A stretch of DNA of 14,001 nucleotides, from positions 1 through 14,001 of the forward strand of contig CAMCMW010000009.1 of the NCBI GenBank assembly GCA_945876155.1, given 5' to 3'. Shown piece after piece: positions 12,805-14,001 of the stretch (positions are counted from its first letter, which is position 1; the number at the start of each line of letters is the position of its first letter). This DNA comes from an uncultured Ruminococcus sp. (GTDB taxonomy: Bacteria; Bacillota; Clostridia; Oscillospirales; Ruminococcaceae). Below the pieces are notes generated by a model. That model saw only the letters and a program-made list of their open reading frames with translations. It made no database searches and was not told the origin of the DNA. The position numbers and the translations under genes were made by a program.

Positions 12805-13498
12805 AATATTATACCCTGAAATCTGCAATCTTTTCGGTGACACCGGAAACGCACGTTTCCTCAAAAGCTGCACCGACGACTATGTGGAAACTGCACTGAA
12901 CGAAGTTCCGGCATTCGTAAACGAGGACGTAAAGCTGATTTACTTCGGACCTATGACTGAAAACAATCAGATAAGGGCAATGGAGCGCCTTGAACCGTAC
13001 AAAGAGCGTATCCGTGAGCTTATTGACAAGGGTACTATCTTTATCGCCACCGGAAATTCCTACGAGATTTTCGGTAAGAGTATAACCGATTCAAGGGGTG
13101 CGACAACTCCCTGCATGAACATTCTTGATTTTACCGTTTCAAGAGATTTCATGCACCGTGAAAGCGGTCTTATTATGGGTAACTGGAAAGAACTTGAAAT
13201 TGTCGGGTTCAAGGCAACTTTTACTTCTATTTACCCCGGAGAGGGTGTTGACACTTTCGTGAACGTAACTAAGGGTATGACCATGAATCCTGAAAGCAAG
13301 TGCGAGGGAATAGTTAAAAACAACTTTTTCGGTACTGCCCTTTTAGGCCCTATGCTTATTCTCAATCCACTTTTTACAAAGAAAATTTTTGAAACTGCTG
13401 GTATACCGTCTGATAATATCCCATTTTACAAGGAAATGGTTGACGCTTATAACATCAGAGTAAACGAGTTTAAGCAGAGCCAGATTGGCATACATTAG
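12791..13498 (+). CDS. GatD-like glutamine amidotransferase homologue lacking catalytic Cys and His
   Basis: This 235-residue protein has the overall GatD pattern (LFGDTGN at 14-20, ILDF at 111-114, VGF at 138-140, GTALLGP at 181-187). In canonical GatD (CobB/CobQ class I amidotransferase) the nucleophile elbow is ICGGYQ and the His motif GTYLHGP. Here they read TGNSYE (87-92), with Gly at the Cys position, and GTALLGP, with Leu at the His position. The GGGxDREQ segment reads FGPMTENNQ. Glutaminase activity is thus not expected. The start at 12791 follows GGAG, and the gene is translationally coupled to the murT-like gene. The frame is intact, so this is not simple decay. Confidence 0.85.
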   Translation: MKTVEILYPEICNLFGDTGNARFLKSCTDDYVETALNEVPAFVNEDVKLIYFGPMTENNQIRAMERLEPYKERIRELIDKGTIFIATGNSYEIFGKSITDSRGATTPCMNILDFTVSRDFMHRESGLIMGNWKELEIVGFKATFTSIYPGEGVDTFVNVTKGMTMNPESKCEGIVKNNFFGTALLGPMLILNPLFTKKIFETAGIPSDNIPFYKEMVDAYNIRVNEFKQSQIGIH

Positions 13499-13515
13499 AC
13501 AGGACAAATTTTGTT

Positions 13516-13535
13516 AAACCGGGACGTCGGTTTTT
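13516..13535 (+). terminator. Terminator of the murT-gatD-like operon
   Basis: AAACCG (13516-13521) and CGGTTT (13528-13533) with a 6-base loop and a T5 run, 17 bases after the stop. Confidence 0.6.
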
Positions 13536-13552
13536 CCTCAAATTTTGATAAT

Positions 13553-13594
13553 AAAAATAACCGCAACATTTGGAAGATGAGGGCGGTTATTTTT
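13553..13594 (+). terminator. Solo antitoxin-type terminator (cassette remnant)
   Basis: AAAAATAACCGC (13553-13564) and GCGGTTATTTTT (13583-13594), loop AACATTTGGAAGATGAGG. This is the cassette terminator without an RNA promoter or peptide gene, likely a remnant reused as a second stop for gatD. Confidence 0.7.
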
Positions 13595-13608
13595 CTTTTA
13601 TATTTTAC

Positions 13609-13636
13609 TTGACTTTTAATCTGAATGTGATATAAT
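13609..13636 (+). promoter_or_regulatory. Promoter of antitoxin RNA 4
   Basis: TTGACT (13609-13614) and TATAAT (13631-13636), 16-bp spacer. Confidence 0.85.
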
Positions 13637-13642
13637 ATAAAT

Positions 13643-13732
13643 ATGAAACGGGGCTGCGATAAGCGGTTCTCCCTCATTGATTGGTTAAGAAATAACCGCC
13701 CAATTTTGGAAGGAGAGGGCGGCTATTTCTTT
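13643..13732 (+). ncRNA. Putative type I antitoxin RNA, copy 4
   Basis: The RNA carries GGGGCTGCGATAAGCGG and TTCTCCCTC near its 5' end, then the alternative hairpin GGTTA (13683-13687) with TAACC (13693-13697), then the shared terminator. It is convergent with the peptide gene at 13747-13845. Confidence 0.7.
13689..13730. terminator. Two-way terminator shared by toxin 4 and antitoxin 4
   Basis: GAAATAACCGCC (13689-13700) pairs with GGCGGCTATTTC (13718-13729), with one A/C mismatch. Confidence 0.75.
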
Positions 13733-13746
13733 AATGTATAGAAATA

Positions 13747-13845
13747 TTACTTCTTGTTAAAAAAGTCTTTTGTAACTTTATAAACAAGAGTGATAATGCT
13801 TGTTATCATTGTGACGAATAAACATAAGTCAGAAAATGTCAACAT
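13747..13845 (-). CDS. Small holin-like toxin peptide, copy 4 (32 aa)
   Basis: The first 23 residues equal copy 3 (MLTFSDLCLFVTMITSII, TLVYK); the tail differs at four positions (VTKDFFNKK against ILKDIFDKK). The changes in the shared part are silent, which suggests selection on the peptide. AGGGAGG lies 9 bases before the ATG and is paired in a hairpin at 13856-13873 (CTCCCT with AGGGAG). The promoter is at 13908-13936. Orientation is opposite to copy 3, 12 kb away. Confidence 0.75.
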   Translation of the reverse strand: MLTFSDLCLFVTMITSIITLVYKVTKDFFNKK

Positions 13846-13907
13846 AGCTTATCACCTCCCTTTTAAGAGGGAGAAACCGCCTACCGTTCGCAGACACCCG
13901 TAAGCAT

Positions 13908-13936
13908 ATTATAACATACTTATTCTTTTTCGTCAA
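13908..13936 (-). promoter_or_regulatory. Promoter of toxin peptide 4
   Basis: Minus-strand TTGACG (13931-13936), 17-bp spacer, extended TG-T-TATAAT (13908-13913). Confidence 0.8.
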
Positions 13937-13954
13937 TTTTCTTTTTTATTTTAC

Positions 13955-13982
13955 TTGACTTTTAATCTGAATGTGATATAAT
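13955..13982 (+). promoter_or_regulatory. Promoter of antitoxin RNA 5
   Basis: TTGACT (13955-13960) and TATAAT (13977-13982), 16-bp spacer; from -35 to the window end it repeats 13609-13655 base for base. Confidence 0.8.
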
Positions 13983-13988
13983 ATAAAT

Positions 13989-14001
13989 ATGAAACGGGGC
14001 T
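13989..14001 (+). ncRNA. Antitoxin RNA 5, cut by the window edge
   Basis: The first bases, ATGAAACGGGGCT, equal the start of RNA copy 4. A fifth cassette therefore begins here and the array continues to the right. Confidence 0.6.

Noticed and set aside
12791..13498. GatD-like gene as a decaying pseudogene
   Set aside because: The frame is full length, coupled to its partner and with normal codon pattern; substitutions are confined to motif positions rather than stops or frameshifts.

Overview
The window looks like a chromosomal segment of a gut- or rumen-type, spore-forming, low-to-moderate G+C Firmicute of the Oscillospiraceae/Ruminococcus kind. This is inferred from Spo0A and SpoIVB, MurT/GatD-type genes, consensus TTGACA/TATAAT promoters, strong GGAGG ribosome sites and the ylxM-ffh-rpsP-khpA order. 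No tRNA, rRNA, CRISPR array, transposase or prophage gene was seen.

Layout. 1-526: 3' part of an ABC-2 type permease with its terminator. 900-1875: three compact loci that look like type I toxin-antitoxin cassettes. Each encodes a 25- or 32-residue hydrophobic peptide facing a small convergent RNA of roughly 90 nt across a shared two-way terminator. 1909-4590: operon ylxM, ffh, small two-helix membrane protein, rpsP, khpA (protein targeting and ribosome assembly). 4645-6739, minus strand: flavin reductase-like protein, Spo0A, and an unrecognised four-helix membrane protein. 6899-8104: spoIVB, divergent from the previous group. 8169-8432: HPr on the minus strand. 8759-9959: rimM-trmD on the minus strand behind a 28-bp palindromic promoter and a folded leader. 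10409-11053: hemolysin III family protein. 11425-13498: a murT-gatD-like pair. 13609-14001: a fourth toxin-antitoxin cassette and the start of a fifth, so the array runs past the right edge.

Two things stand out. First, the small-peptide/RNA cassettes share one regulatory frame (16-bp antitoxin promoter spacers, 17-bp toxin promoter spacers, conserved RNA 5' segment, shared terminator) but carry two unrelated-looking toxin peptides. In every copy the toxin Shine-Dalgarno is locked in a hairpin with a CCCUC-type arm, and the partner RNA carries the same CUCCCUC segment. This suggests a family of type I toxin-antitoxin modules in which the RNA could also act as a trans anti-SD mimic. Second, the murT-gatD-like pair keeps the ATP site and zinc ribbon of the Mur ligase. 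GatD, however, has lost both its catalytic Cys and His, and MurT has lost the conserved DGxD segment thought to complete the triad. This is a coordinated loss of glutaminase activity across two proteins.

Palindromic GGGCGACC-type repeats lie in three intergenic regions, where some serve as terminators. The rpsP/khpA and rimM/trmD genes, usually one operon, lie about 5 kb apart on opposite strands. Functional statements rest on family recognition by eye; no search was run.
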